Shown piece by piece: positions 6,120-6,180 of a stretch of DNA of 6,180 bases. How positions within the stretch are numbered: position 1 is the stretch's first letter; every line of letters begins with the position of its first letter. The stretch is from Desulfocapsa sp. GTDB taxonomy: Bacteria > Desulfobacterota > Desulfobulbia > Desulfobulbales > Desulfocapsaceae. The notes under the pieces were generated by a model, which had not been told where the DNA came from, made no database searches, and was given only the letters and a program-made list of their open reading frames with translations. The stretch covers positions 1 to 6,180 of the forward strand of contig DAOWDZ010000231.1 in assembly GCA_030638765.1 (NCBI GenBank). The letters are read 5' to 3'. The translations under genes were made by a program, and so were the position numbers.

Positions 6120-6180
6120 TGGACCACTGACATTTTACGCCTGTTAATAGATATGACGGACAGTAAGATGTTTTTTAGAG

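Noticed and set aside
6073..6147. A 24-codon plus-strand frame diverging from the VWA gene.
   Set aside because: It is very short, has no ribosome binding site and has no identifiable feature.

Overview
The window looks like a bacterial chromosome segment of moderate, slightly AT-rich composition, probably from a Gram-negative bacterium. A Desulfobacterota-like or other proteobacterial origin is my guess. It rests on the protein flavour, the Sec-exported von Willebrand factor A (VWA) protein and the presence of an AmmeMemoRadiSam B gene; no marker here fixes the taxon.

Layout. Bases 1-2345 hold a tightly packed rightward pair: cysS (cysteinyl-tRNA synthetase) and, one base after its stop, a Memo-family gene (amrB). 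A tRNA-Gln(CUG) gene follows at 2412-2485, with its own TTGACA-type promoter and a very clear Rho-independent terminator at 2497-2535 that probably closes the whole block. After a 150-base spacer comes a well-marked promoter with inverted-repeat sequence around it. It drives a single rightward gene (2688-3722) whose 344-residue product joins a winged-helix DNA-binding domain, a GHKL-type ATPase domain and a C-terminal STAS-like (DUF4325-type) domain. Bases 3723-3910 contain no gene I can support. On the minus strand a large secreted VWA-domain protein (4140-6038) is followed by a short single-span membrane protein (3911-4054), which has a good Shine-Dalgarno sequence and a TATAAT box. The remaining bases upstream of the VWA gene (6039-6180) are its leader and include an inverted repeat.

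How the genes fit together. The left third is housekeeping: aminoacyl-tRNA synthesis, a conserved gene of unclear function, and a tRNA. The middle gene combines on one chain the kinds of parts that anti-sigma/anti-anti-sigma partner-switching systems spread over several proteins, with its own promoter and a possible operator. It is the best candidate here for a little-described regulatory system. The right third is an envelope unit: an exported, metal-dependent VWA adhesion/scaffold-like protein plus a small inner-membrane protein. No CRISPR array, transposase, integrase or rRNA was seen.
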